From assembly GCA_016294105.1 (NCBI GenBank), contig JAEDCN010000032.1, positions 1 through 28,670 on the forward strand: a stretch of 28,670 nucleotides of DNA, read 5' to 3'. This document shows positions 1 to 5,908 of this stretch, piece after piece. How positions within the stretch are numbered: position 1 is the first letter of the stretch; the number at the start of each line of letters is the position of its first letter. The notes below the pieces were generated by a model. That model did no database searches, was not told the origin of the DNA, and saw nothing but the letters and a program-made list of their open reading frames with translations. A program made the position numbers and the translations under genes. The DNA comes from Treponema sp. Lineage in GTDB: Bacteria; Spirochaetota; Spirochaetia; Treponematales; Treponemataceae.

Positions 1-28
1 AAAAAACACACACCGAAGGAAACCTCTT

Positions 29-190
29 ATGGCTATATTACAGTTAATTGCAGAAGAAGAAAAGAGTCTATGCTTTGATTTTTTGGAAGAAAAAATCAGG
101 GAAGAGAGTAGGAAACTGATTGAATCAATCTATGCCGATGAAGTAAATCAGTTCTTAGAGAAGATAGCTTCCATTTCAAACTTCAATCCA
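29..190 (+). pseudogene. Possible N-terminal fragment of a transposase-like protein
   Basis: An ATG at 29 follows a GAAGGA ribosome binding site. The first ~48 residues (MAILQLIAEEEKSL, then LIESIYADEVNQFLEKI) are acidic and helical, and resemble the short helical N-terminus of mutator-type (IS256-like) transposases. After about codon 50 the frame simply reads antisense through the IS256 remnant on the other strand, so the later residues of this frame are not a real protein. It is probably a truncated gene start joined to the neighbouring remnant. The family assignment is a guess from general character, not from a diagnostic motif. Confidence 0.35.
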
Positions 191-403
191 CAACATTTGA
201 CAATATCTCCGGACCCTATAGCCGCACCTGTAGCCGGTGCGACTTTGCGAATGGCTCCCTTTGGGGGCTCCAGTCTTGCGGGCAACCTCTATTTCCATGA
301 ACTTGTCCATCATCCATTGGAGCATTTCCAGCAGGGGATCTTTTGCTGCTACAAAATCCAGTAGCTTATTTTCAAAAAATCTTGTATCATTCTTCTTGGC
401 CAT
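176..403 (-). pseudogene. IS256-family transposase, N-terminal remnant
   Basis: The 75-residue frame starts MAKKNDTRFFENKLLDFVAAKD and contains DPLLEMLQWMMDKFMEIE, a GAPKGSHSQSR stretch and GYRVRRY. This is the characteristic start of IS256/mutator transposases, where GYRVRR is normally followed by the catalytic core. Homology stops just after GYRVRRY; the last residues look random and a stop follows. The DDE catalytic domain is absent, so the fragment cannot transpose. Upstream of its start, the sequence TTGTACACTATCC (484-496) could be part of the lost element's terminal inverted repeat, but no partner end is visible. The other breakpoint is near position 200, where it meets the plus-strand fragment tail to tail. 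Confidence 0.7.
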
Positions 404-530
404 TGTCTTTTCCTTTTGTTAGTGTGGGAACCAACATTCTGGATTTTTCAATGGCTTTTTTCTACCCCAATTTGAGAGCTTTATTGTACACTATCCTCAT
501 CTGGAGGAGCTAAGCCAGTGATTTTAAAAA

Positions 531-700
531 TACTGGTCGTTCGTTTAAAAAAGACCGGCCGGTCTAAGGTTTACGAACGATTGGTATTTAAAGTTAGACT
601 GGTCGGTCTAAGGTTTACGAACGATTGGTATTTAAAGTTAGACTAGACGTTCTTATTTTTAAGACCGACCAGTCGTAAACGTGCGAACGACCGGTCATTT
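531..700. repeat. Cluster of 44-bp tandem copies and inverted repeats
   Basis: A gene-free stretch (405-774) holds this cluster. Two adjacent 44-bp units (557-600 and 601-644) are identical except for one base near the start (GGCC versus GGTC). ACTGGTCGGTCT at 599-610 has its exact reverse complement AGACCGACCAGT at 660-671. A perfect palindrome GACCGGCCGGTC lies at 553-564. Flanking copies of a CGTTCGT-type word occur inverted (about 534-546 and 683-695). No ORF covers it. It could be a decayed mobile-element end, an integration hotspot or a protein-binding array; nothing here decides which. Confidence 0.7.
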
Positions 701-719
701 AAAAGATTCTAAGCCATCG

Positions 720-753
720 AAAAAAAAGGCTGACATTCCAAAGAATGCCAGCC
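720..753 (-). terminator. Rho-independent terminator (minus strand)
   Basis: The arms 728-738 and 743-753 pair (GGCTG, one mismatch, CATTC; 4-nt loop CAAA). On the minus strand the stem is followed by eight T (720-727). It lies just downstream of the DUF4469-like fragment and the broken toxin-antitoxin pair, and would end their transcript. Confidence 0.8.
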
Positions 754-774
754 GGAAGTGTGGGGTTCTATACC

Positions 775-906
775 TTATACCACTGTAAAGGTGGCATTAA
801 AGGCAAAACTTTGTGGTTCCTTTCGCAATTTTTTTGAGCCTTGGAACTGTGTTGTTACCCGCACCTTGTAGTTTCCTGCTTCCAATGTTGCAGGAACTAC
901 ACAGGC
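775..906 (-). pseudogene. C-terminal fragment resembling a DUF4469 domain (HU-like protein tail)
   Basis: One minus-strand frame reads VVPATLEAGNYKVRVTTQF, then GSKKLRKEPQSFAFNATFTVV and a stop. The pattern 'pAtLeaGnYkvrVtTQ...kLrKEP..f.F.a.ftV' is that of the beta-sandwich DUF4469 domain found at the C-terminus of some HU-like DNA-binding proteins. No start codon or HU domain is present, and the residues upstream of VVPA look like unrelated low-complexity sequence. It is therefore the tail of a destroyed gene, left directly in front of its terminator. The family call rests on recalled consensus only. Confidence 0.5.
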
Positions 907-944
907 AATGGCGGGAGCTTGGCGCTGGGATGGGGATGAACGCC

Positions 945-1134
945 TTAGAACAGATTTGAATGGGAGCTGATTCGATAGGCGGAAAGGAGCAGGATGTCAT
1001 CCTCGATTTTGTAGATGAGCACCAGGTCCGGTTTGACGTGGCAATCACGATAGCCTTTCAGCTTGTCTGTCTTGCTCTGAAAGCTTTTTGGCATCCTTTT
1101 TGAACCGAGTAGTAAGGAAAATTTTGTATTTCAT
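945..1134 (-). pseudogene. YafQ/RelE-type mRNA interferase toxin, internally deleted and frameshifted
   Basis: The ATG at 1134 overlaps the antitoxin stop by 4 bp. The protein begins MKYKIFLTTRFKKDAKK, a typical YafQ start, but this frame stops after about 28 codons. A second frame carries the family's C-terminal half: KLKGYRDCHVKPDLVLIYK, then SAYRISSHSNLF and a stop. The CH, KPD and SHSxLF elements carry conserved YafQ active-site residues. The usual central ~25-30 residues (helical hairpin and the 'DHxLxG' histidine) are missing, so the gene has lost an internal piece and changed frame near 1055-1075. It belongs to an antitoxin-toxin operon read leftward and should be inactive. Confidence 0.7.
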
Positions 1135-1352
1135 ACAATGCAGGCAAAGGCATCTTTGGCGGAGGAAAAGGTTTCTAAGGTGCCATTTGCTTTTTGTTGC
1201 GAGAGCTCCGCCTCACCCTCCCTGATGGAAGCAATGAACTCGTCGGAAAAGTCATCGTCCTGAAAATAGGTGTATGGTTGCGGCCGCATCCTGTTGATTG
1301 CATTGAGCATAGACAACAAATTCTGGTCGGCATTTTGTATCACAAGGGTCAT
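1131..1352 (-). CDS. RelB-like antitoxin, intact
   Basis: This 73-residue acidic protein starts MTLVIQNADQNLLSMLNAIN and ends in a region rich in D, E and S. The start was chosen at 1352 because a perfect AGGAGGT lies 4 nt upstream; an ORF start at 1367 has no such site. It overlaps the damaged YafQ-type toxin by 4 bp (GTATGA), the classic layout of translationally coupled toxin-antitoxin pairs. Antitoxins of this kind bind their own promoter through the N-terminal half and block the toxin with the C-terminal half. It diverges from the second module, with 154 bp between the two antitoxin starts. Assignment rests mainly on context and length. Confidence 0.65.
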   Translation of the reverse strand: MTLVIQNADQNLLSMLNAINRMRPQPYTYFQDDDFSDEFIASIREGEAELSQQKANGTLETFSSAKDAFACIV

Positions 1353-1455
1353 GGGCACCTCCTGCAATCAGTATAGCGGGAACGGCTCCGGCTGGCAATG
1401 GCGGGCTGGAGATTAAAGGGCTTGTTCCAATTTGGTCATTGATTATGTAAAAATG

Positions 1456-1484
1456 TTGCATTTTGCATTACAATGTATTATATT
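1456..1484 (+). promoter_or_regulatory. Promoter of the plus-strand DinJ-YafQ module
   Basis: A TTGCAT -35 (1456-1461), 17-bp spacer and TATATT -10 (1479-1484) lie 22 bp before the antitoxin start. The spacer has repeated TGCATT/ACAATG words that could be an antitoxin operator. The same TTGCATTA...TGTAT word recurs before the third module (21701-21706 region). Confidence 0.6.
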
Positions 1485-1506
1485 TAATGGCATCTGGAGG
1501 TGCCTT

Positions 1507-1773
1507 ATGTCAATGACAACGATAAATATTCGCACGAGCTTGGAGACAAAGCGGGAGGCAGAACGTCTTTTTGAGGATTTTGGGCTTTCTATGACAAGCG
1601 CAATAAATGTTTTTCTCAAGCAAGTCATTCGGGAAAGGAAAATACCCTTTGAGATAGGGTACAGCACTCCAAATGAGCTTACGGCAAGGGTTTTGAAGGA
1701 GACGGAAGAGGGAAAGAACCTGAGTCCAGCCTTTGACTCCGTATCGGACTTGATGGATTCCCTCCATGCTTAG
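1507..1773 (+). CDS. RelB/DinJ-family antitoxin
   Basis: This 88-residue protein begins MSMTTINIRTSLETKREAER, followed by LFEDFGLSMTSAINVFLKQV and IRERKIPFEI. The pattern 'inIRtd..lK..ae.lfe.lGLsmstAinvFlkq' is diagnostic for the RelB/DinJ ribbon-helix-helix antitoxins. The start at 1507 has GGAGGT 5 nt upstream; the frame is open from 1432 but those codons lie across the promoter. The ribbon-helix-helix N-terminus would bind its own operator, and the C-terminus would wrap the YafQ toxin. Its stop overlaps the toxin ATG at 1766. The antitoxin is intact although its toxin is frameshifted. Confidence 0.9.
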   Translation: MSMTTINIRTSLETKREAERLFEDFGLSMTSAINVFLKQVIRERKIPFEIGYSTPNELTARVLKETEEGKNLSPAFDSVSDLMDSLHA

Positions 1774-2036
1774 GCCACGGTATTCCACGCAATTTAAGAA
1801 AGACTACAAATTGGCTTTGCGACGGGGCAGAGACGAGCGTCTTTTTATTGAAGTTCTGGACAAACTGCTCCGGCAAGAGCCACTACCAGCACGGCACAAG
1901 GAATCAGTTGACAGGAGATTGGGCGAAGCATCGGGAATGTCACATTCAGCCAGACTGGCTTCTGATTTATTCTATAAATGAGGAAGCACTCATTCTGGAG
2001 CTTTCTCGTACTGGCACTCACTCAGACTTGTTTTAG
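1766..2036 (+). pseudogene. YafQ-family toxin, frameshifted
   Basis: The first frame reads MLRPRYSTQFKKDYKLALRR, through LLRQEPLPARHK. The next frame then supplies NQLTGDWAKHRECHIQPDWL, LIYSINEEALILELSRTGTH and SDLF with a stop at 2034-2036. Together they make a near full-length YafQ RNase, including the CHIQPDW and THSDLF active-site blocks. The shift lies near 1905-1912, not in a homopolymer. The expected 'DHxLTG' histidine is replaced by NQLTG, which suggests a real 2-nt deletion rather than a simple read error. The ATG overlaps the antitoxin stop. The product should be inactive unless ribosomes shift frame. Confidence 0.8.
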
Positions 2037-2040
2037 CCTC

Positions 2041-2484
2041 TCACCCCTCCGCAGTCAGGACAAAGTAGCTGGCGGTGGAGACAGGGAGGGGGTCTTTTAG
2101 GGAGACGGTGACGGTCTGGGAGGTCTGGTAGCCCAGGGCCCCTTTAAAGACGGCTCCCCAGAAGGCTCCCATGGAACGCTTGAGCATCCTGGTCCTGTTT
2201 TCCATGTCCTCCCCGCTGAGTCCCCGCAGGCTGCTGTCCACCAGTGGCTGGAGCCGCTCCCGGTAGTACAGCAGGAAGGTCTTGACCGGGGGGATGTGGA
2301 AGAGGTCGTTGCAGAATTTCACGTGGCCCAAAAGCTCAGGATTGGAGGCCATCTCCATGCACAGCTCCCGGAAGGGGCGGAATTCCTCGCCGTTGATAAG
2401 TCCCTCGAACTGGGAATACCGCCGGCTTATTCCCTCTTCTATACGTAGCTGCAATTCTTCCTGGGTCATGTCCATGGCCTTCAT
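2041..2484 (-). CDS. Hypothetical protein, GC-rich
   Basis: This 147-residue cytoplasmic protein has no signal peptide or membrane segment. It starts MKAMDMTQEELQLRIEEGIS; the ATG at 2484 has AGGTGGAG just upstream, while the longer frame from a TTG at 2499 has none. The N-terminal two-thirds look alpha-helical (FRPFRELCMEMASNPELLGH, FCNDLFHIPPVKTFLLYYRE). A glycine/aromatic patch follows (MGAFWGAVFKGALGYQTSQT) and the end is beta-like. Codon use is clearly more G/C-rich than in the neighbouring lipoprotein gene. Its stop lies 4 bp from the stop of the broken YafQ gene, so the two converge. I do not recognise the family. Confidence 0.6.
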   Translation of the reverse strand: MKAMDMTQEELQLRIEEGISRRYSQFEGLINGEEFRPFRELCMEMASNPELLGHVKFCNDLFHIPPVKTFLLYYRERLQPLVDSSLRGLSGEDMENRTRMLKRSMGAFWGAVFKGALGYQTSQTVTVSLKDPLPVSTASYFVLTAEG

Positions 2485-2548
2485 CGTCTCCACCTGCAAA
2501 AATTCTAATCGTTGTTGACAAATGAATCAAACCATGGTATACATATCA

Positions 2549-2585
2549 CAAAATCAAATATGAGTAAAGAACATATTTGATTTTG
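2549..2585. repeat. Perfect 14-bp inverted repeat between divergent genes
   Basis: Arms 2549-2562 (CAAAATCAAATATG) and 2572-2585 are exact reverse complements around a 9-nt loop. It lies between the start of the minus-strand hypothetical gene and the plus-strand lipoprotein gene, so an operator is more likely than a terminator; the stem is AT-rich. The right arm overlaps the next inverted repeat. Confidence 0.7.
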
Positions 2586-2656
2586 ACCTTCGGGTGAGTC
2601 ATCTGTCGTCCTTTGTGTAGCAGCTATAGGATACCAGTAAGTTCCCCGAAGGTCAA
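2583..2656. repeat. 12-bp inverted repeat with 50-nt interior in the lipoprotein leader
   Basis: TTGACCTTCGGG (2583-2594) and CCCGAAGGTCAA (2645-2656) are perfect reverse complements. In the leader RNA of the lipoprotein gene they could form a long stem that shares bases with the preceding repeat, allowing alternative folds. They could equally be the ends of a very small mobile element. The sequence does not decide. Confidence 0.6.
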
Positions 2657-2717
2657 TCTTGGGGGAGGAGTTGTGCCTTCTCTCCAGTGCAAAATCGAAT
2701 TATGGAGGATATGGATT

Positions 2718-3827
2718 ATGGCTTGTAAACTGAATGCGGGTTTTTGCAAGGTGGGGCTTGTGCTGGTGGTGGGTTTTAGCCTGTTGGTTACTGGCTGTCT
2801 ATCTACAGAGAACGTCCCCACTGACGTACGCAAGGTGTGGTATGCGGGTAGCTTGTGGGGAAGCAGCCTACCCGGGAACTGGGAAGATTACGTTGTTGAT
2901 AGGTGGCCGGAGTACTCTCTCATGGGAAAAGTTGACGAGCTACCTGTGGTTTATGGTCAGGGGGACTTTACAGAAAATCTGTTGAAGGGTGTGGAGGCAC
3001 TCTCTTCTGCAGGTGGAAGCCTTGATGGCACTGGTCTGGGTCTGATTGTCTTCGCTCTGGAATCCGACGGTACTTATGCTATGGATGATGACGGTTACTG
3101 GAATTATTTGAGATACACATCGGCTGATGAGGTTACGCCTTTCGTTGATAGTTGTACGGTACAGGCTAGTGAGAGGATGGCACGTGAGTGGAGGAATGAG
3201 AGCAATGCTCCGGTGCTGATTACTGCGCTGGTTCAGTTTGAACTGGTTGAGGGTGAATACATTGGTCGTAGAGGTTATCGTAAAGATTATGATTCCCCTA
3301 GAGAGACTGTTGATGTATACAGTGCTACTTGGGAGAGTCACCTTGTAGGAGTTCGATTTGATGTGGTATCCTCTGATGACGAGTTGAATGTTTTGTGGGA
3401 CTCTGGGACAGTTCCTAAGCGGATTCCTTACTCCTCTCCTCATGGGGAGAACACCTTCGTTGAGGGTTCCATCGAGTTGGGGCTTGGTGACAGTGTGGGG
3501 TATAACGAGTCCACTGCAGTTATGATGATGGGCGGGTATGGGAGGTTGGACAACTACTCTGAATCCGAGTTGGTGTTGGCAATACCCAATGACCTGTGGG
3601 TGGGTGATGTCTTTGATGGTTCGCTCCAGATTGATTCCGATGCAGGTTCTTACTTCCTGACTGATGGTGGATGGCGTGTTTACCCTGCTGATGACTCGGT
3701 CAAGGCTTTTCTCCGTACTAATGTCGGCAAGTATTGGTACAATACAACACTGTGTTGGCAGCTGTGTATGTTGGAGACCAGTCCCGGTAAGTACGAATTA
3801 GTCTTGAAGGCTCTTAGGAAGAAGTAG
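2718..3827 (+). CDS. Putative lipoprotein of unknown function
   Basis: This 369-residue protein starts at the ATG at 2718 (GGAGG 9 nt upstream); in-frame codons back to 2613 lie in the structured leader. Residues 11-26 are a hydrophobic signal (VGLVLVVGFSLLVTG), followed by the lipobox cysteine 27 in LVTGC, so the mature protein should be lipid-anchored. The mature part is acidic and rich in W, Y, G and D (e.g. GYWNYLRYTSADEV), suggesting a beta-rich extracytoplasmic domain; it has no repeats or catalytic motif I can name. It is followed by a hairpin terminator and appears monocistronic. Function unknown. Confidence 0.8.
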   Translation: MACKLNAGFCKVGLVLVVGFSLLVTGCLSTENVPTDVRKVWYAGSLWGSSLPGNWEDYVVDRWPEYSLMGKVDELPVVYGQGDFTENLLKGVEALSSAGGSLDGTGLGLIVFALESDGTYAMDDDGYWNYLRYTSADEVTPFVDSCTVQASERMAREWRNESNAPVLITALVQFELVEGEYIGRRGYRKDYDSPRETVDVYSATWESHLVGVRFDVVSSDDELNVLWDSGTVPKRIPYSSPHGENTFVEGSIELGLGDSVGYNESTAVMMMGGYGRLDNYSESELVLAIPNDLWVGDVFDGSLQIDSDAGSYFLTDGGWRVYPADDSVKAFLRTNVGKYWYNTTLCWQLCMLETSPGKYELVLKALRKK

Positions 3828-3835
3828 TGTCTTGT

Positions 3836-3875
3836 CGGGGTAGATAAATCTGTCTACCCCGATTCATAGATTTTC
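3836..3875 (+). terminator. Terminator after the lipoprotein gene
   Basis: CGGGGTAGA (3836-3844) pairs perfectly with TCTACCCCG (3853-3861) around an 8-nt loop. The T-run after it is interrupted (ATTCATAGATTTTCT), so termination may be partial. Confidence 0.65.
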
Positions 3876-3987
3876 TACTAAGGAGATTGTGTAGGGCTTG
3901 CAGGGTGAGAGTCAGTCATTTCAATCAAAAAACTATTTTGGCAAGCTAGTCACAATTGTATTTCATTTTCGTCAAAGGAGGCTAAGG

Positions 3988-4698
3988 ATGGGAGAAATGG
4001 GATTGGGATATGGAAGTGAGTACCAATTGTTGCGCTTCTTGGGCCACCACAGGAATTATTTGAATGGCAGGATTCAGGAGATTCTGGGGACACAAGAAGA
4101 AATCCACTGGTTGGACTATCCCAGTAATTATGGGAAAGCATCCTTGGATGCTGAGTGGGTTGGCATTGAATGTTTCAAGGACGAACCTAATTTTGATGAG
4201 ATACGCCAGCGGTGGGATAATTTCTGGCCTTCTAAGACAAAAGCCCAGAACTGGGATGGCATCTTTAGGGTTGGCAGTAAATGGTATTTTGTGGAGGCAA
4301 AGGCACACGAGGAGGAGACACGCTCCAGCTGCAAGGCTAGTGATCCTAAGAGTGTGGAAATGATAAATCAGGCATTCGGTAAGGTTGCCGCCCACTATAA
4401 AAGCTCAAAAGGTAATGAGTGGGCAAGTGCGGACTGCAAGTCATATCAGTTGGCAAATCGCTTGGCATTCATATATTTTTGCCGGGAAAATGGCATAGAT
4501 GCTGCCTTGCTGTACATTAGCTTTCTCAATGGATATGACAAACCAGGAGAGAAAGGAAGAAAGAATATCACCACGATTGCTGAGTGGGAACGGATTTGGC
4601 AGGATGAATTTGATGAGTTGGGAATCGACATGAAAGCAGTTGAGGGTAGTTGGTATAATTTGTGCATTGATTGTACTGAACACTATGCAAATATCTAG
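3988..4698 (+). CDS. Hypothetical protein with a PD-(D/E)xK-like nuclease signature
   Basis: This 236-residue protein starts at 3988, with an AAAGGAGG site 6 nt upstream; the open frame back to 3898 has no good site. It starts MGEMGLGYGSEYQLLRFLGH. The central block NWDGIF (D near residue 89), then WYFVEAKAHEEE (E-A-K near 101-103), has the spacing and form of the D...ExK metal site of PD-(D/E)xK nucleases. KVAAHYKSSKGNEW and YQLANRLAFIYFC follow as probable helices. There is no methyltransferase or specificity subunit nearby. It could be an orphan nuclease, a defence protein or a PD-(D/E)xK protein with no nuclease activity. No family was identified with certainty. Confidence 0.6.
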   Translation: MGEMGLGYGSEYQLLRFLGHHRNYLNGRIQEILGTQEEIHWLDYPSNYGKASLDAEWVGIECFKDEPNFDEIRQRWDNFWPSKTKAQNWDGIFRVGSKWYFVEAKAHEEETRSSCKASDPKSVEMINQAFGKVAAHYKSSKGNEWASADCKSYQLANRLAFIYFCRENGIDAALLYISFLNGYDKPGEKGRKNITTIAEWERIWQDEFDELGIDMKAVEGSWYNLCIDCTEHYANI

Positions 4699-4725
4699 AT
4701 TTAAGAAACGCAAAAGGAGGCTGTT

Positions 4726-4940
4726 TTGAGTTTGGCGGACATGGCGATGGCTTCTTCTTTTCGTCCCGGAGTTCCTCCGTCATTGTCAGCTATGCGAGCC
4801 AGCAGGTAAAGGCAGAGATTATCAATGCTGGAGTAACGTCACTGCTGGGTCAGACGATAGAGATACCTTTGACTGTGGTTGTGGCCGCCGGAACAGGCTA
4901 CTCTGGAACTCCAGTTGTGCTTGGACTTGTTGAGGAATAA
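4726..4940 (+). pseudogene. Fragment of an unrecognised gene (possibly a DnaX-like C-terminus)
   Basis: An AAAGGAGG site at 4713-4720 precedes a TTG at 4726, but that frame stops after about 27 codons. Another frame encodes DGFFFSSRSSSVIVSYASQQ, then VKAEIINAGVTSLLGQTIEI and a hydrophobic beta-like tail ending GLVEE. This is coherent protein-like sequence with no start. The helix-plus-strand ending vaguely resembles the C-terminal domain of DNA polymerase III gamma/tau; I would not rely on that. It is best read as a frameshifted or truncated gene end. Confidence 0.35.
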
Positions 4941-4941
4941 G

Positions 4942-4970
4942 TTGCGGATTCGTAGTTGGCATGATATAAT
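4942..4970 (+). promoter_or_regulatory. Promoter with extended -10
   Basis: TTGCGG (4942-4947), a 17-bp spacer and a perfect TATAAT (4965-4970), preceded by TG at the extended -10 position. The start point would be near 4977, 27 nt before the ATG of the 91-residue gene at 5004. Confidence 0.75.
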
Positions 4971-5003
4971 AGTTGTATAAATATTTTATTATGGGAGTAG
5001 TAT

Positions 5004-5279
5004 ATGACTTTAGAAGAGGCAATTAGTGATGTCATTACGAATAATTTTAGTGCAGGTGACTTGTTTGATTCTCATGCAGTAATTAATGAGCTCATTAAAG
5101 ATAAGGAAAAACATCTCGTATATATGCAGTCCTTTGGTAATAGAGGTAGTCTTGAAAACTATCATAGTATTATTTCAAAAAAAATAGAGGAATCTCGTTT
5201 ATGTGAAAGGGTTGGTGATATAAAAACTCATACTATCTATGGTAAATTGTCGCCTAATGCATTATGGAAGAGAGTCTAA
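5004..5279 (+). CDS. Small hypothetical protein
   Basis: This complete 91-residue gene has its own strong promoter, a GGGAG ribosome binding site 9 nt before the ATG, and a clean terminator 10 nt after the stop. The protein (MTLEEAISDVITNNFSAGDL ... SKKIEESRLCERV) is predicted helical, with a basic/acidic mix, no signal peptide and no membrane segment. The core SAGDLFDSHAVINELIKDKE could be a small helical or winged-helix-like domain. I do not recognise the family. Its isolated, well-bounded transcription unit and AT-rich composition suggest a small acquired cargo gene. Confidence 0.75.
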   Translation: MTLEEAISDVITNNFSAGDLFDSHAVINELIKDKEKHLVYMQSFGNRGSLENYHSIISKKIEESRLCERVGDIKTHTIYGKLSPNALWKRV

Positions 5280-5288
5280 CTTCCTTCC

Positions 5289-5327
5289 AATCCCCATTCA
5301 GCAATCTAGCAGGATGGGGATTTTTTT
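5289..5327 (+). terminator. Rho-independent terminator
   Basis: AATCCCCAT (5289-5297) pairs with ATGGGGATT (5314-5322), followed by a T-run to 5327. It lies just after the small gene ending at 5279. Confidence 0.85.
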
Positions 5328-5396
5328 CGGCTAAAAGGTATCACATCTAGCTAGAATTTTTAAGATTACCTCGTCAAAGTGTGGAGGGAGACCCTA

Positions 5397-5509
5397 AACA
5401 TCACCTGCAAAGGCTGACGACTGGGTTGAGGACCTGATGAAATCAGATGATACTGCACTGAAAGAGCATTACGAGGCCTTCAAGAAGAAGTATCTGCCGA
5501 AGCTGTAAT
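5397..5509 (+). pseudogene. C-terminal gene fragment of unknown origin
   Basis: After an in-frame stop at 5394-5396, a frame without a start codon reads ADDWVEDLMKSDDTALKEHY, then EAFKKKYLPKL and a stop at 5507-5509. It is followed 35 nt later by a terminator. The sequence is plausibly the helical end of a lost protein. The family was not recognised. The rest of the 5280-5656 gap holds only three terminators. Confidence 0.4.
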
Positions 5510-5544
5510 CCTGCGGGAGTTAAATCTTGCTCTTGAAGGCCTAG

Positions 5545-5584
5545 ACTGGTGCGGCTGTCCTTGCGACGACTGCACCAGTTTTTT
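5545..5584 (+). terminator. Rho-independent terminator
   Basis: ACTGGTGC (5545-5552) pairs with GCACCAGT (5572-5579), followed by a run of T to 5584. It probably served the gene whose tail remains at 5397-5509. Confidence 0.75.
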
Positions 5585-5616
5585 CGTACCACTGTAGATA
5601 AAGACAACTCAAAATG

Positions 5617-5650
5617 CTCCCCATCCTCAATTTCTGGGATGGGGAGTTTT
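5617..5650 (-). terminator. Bidirectional terminator closing the nrdA transcript
   Basis: CTCCCCATCC (5617-5626) pairs perfectly with GGATGGGGAG (5637-5646). TTTT follows on the plus strand, and an AAAA run on the other side gives T on the minus strand. Its position suits the end of the leftward nrdA plus LRR transcript. Confidence 0.7.
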
Positions 5651-5656
5651 GCCACT

Positions 5657-5887
5657 CTACCTCATCCATCTGTCGTCCGGCAGTTTATAGAGGTATTCCA
5701 GGGTCTCGTAATCGAAGTTCTCCTCCCAAACGACACCTAAGTCGAAGGAATCGTAGACGCAGAAGGGGTAGGTGTCGGGAAAGACTATTGACTCCAGATT
5801 GTCCAAGTCCTCAAAAGCCTTGCTGTGGATATGGGTGATGCTTTGGGCGATTATGACTTGTGTGACAAAATCGAAGTCAGCTTCCAC
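5657..5887 (-). CDS. Small leucine-rich-repeat (BspA/LRR_5-type) protein or remnant
   Basis: The 76-residue frame opens with GTG at 5887, with a GGAAGGGGG stretch upstream. It contains ITHIHSKAFEDLDNLESIVF, one clear LRR_5 (BspA-like) repeat of the form 'I..I...AF.....L.sI.iP'. The C-terminal half (DLGVVWEENFDYETLEYLYK) departs from the repeat. Full BspA proteins have many repeats and a secretion signal; neither is present, so this could be a small intracellular protein or the stump of a longer gene. It starts 22 bp after the nrdA stop on the same strand and should be co-transcribed. Confidence 0.5.
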   Translation of the reverse strand: MEADFDFVTQVIIAQSITHIHSKAFEDLDNLESIVFPDTYPFCVYDSFDLGVVWEENFDYETLEYLYKLPDDRWMR

Positions 5888-5908
5888 TCGGTATTCCCCC
5901 TTCCAAGA

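Noticed and set aside
797..1048. 83-codon minus-strand ORF over the DUF4469-like and toxin remnants
   Set aside because: Its residues are rich in S/C/P and incoherent. The other minus frames carry the recognisable DUF4469-like tail and YafQ C-terminus.
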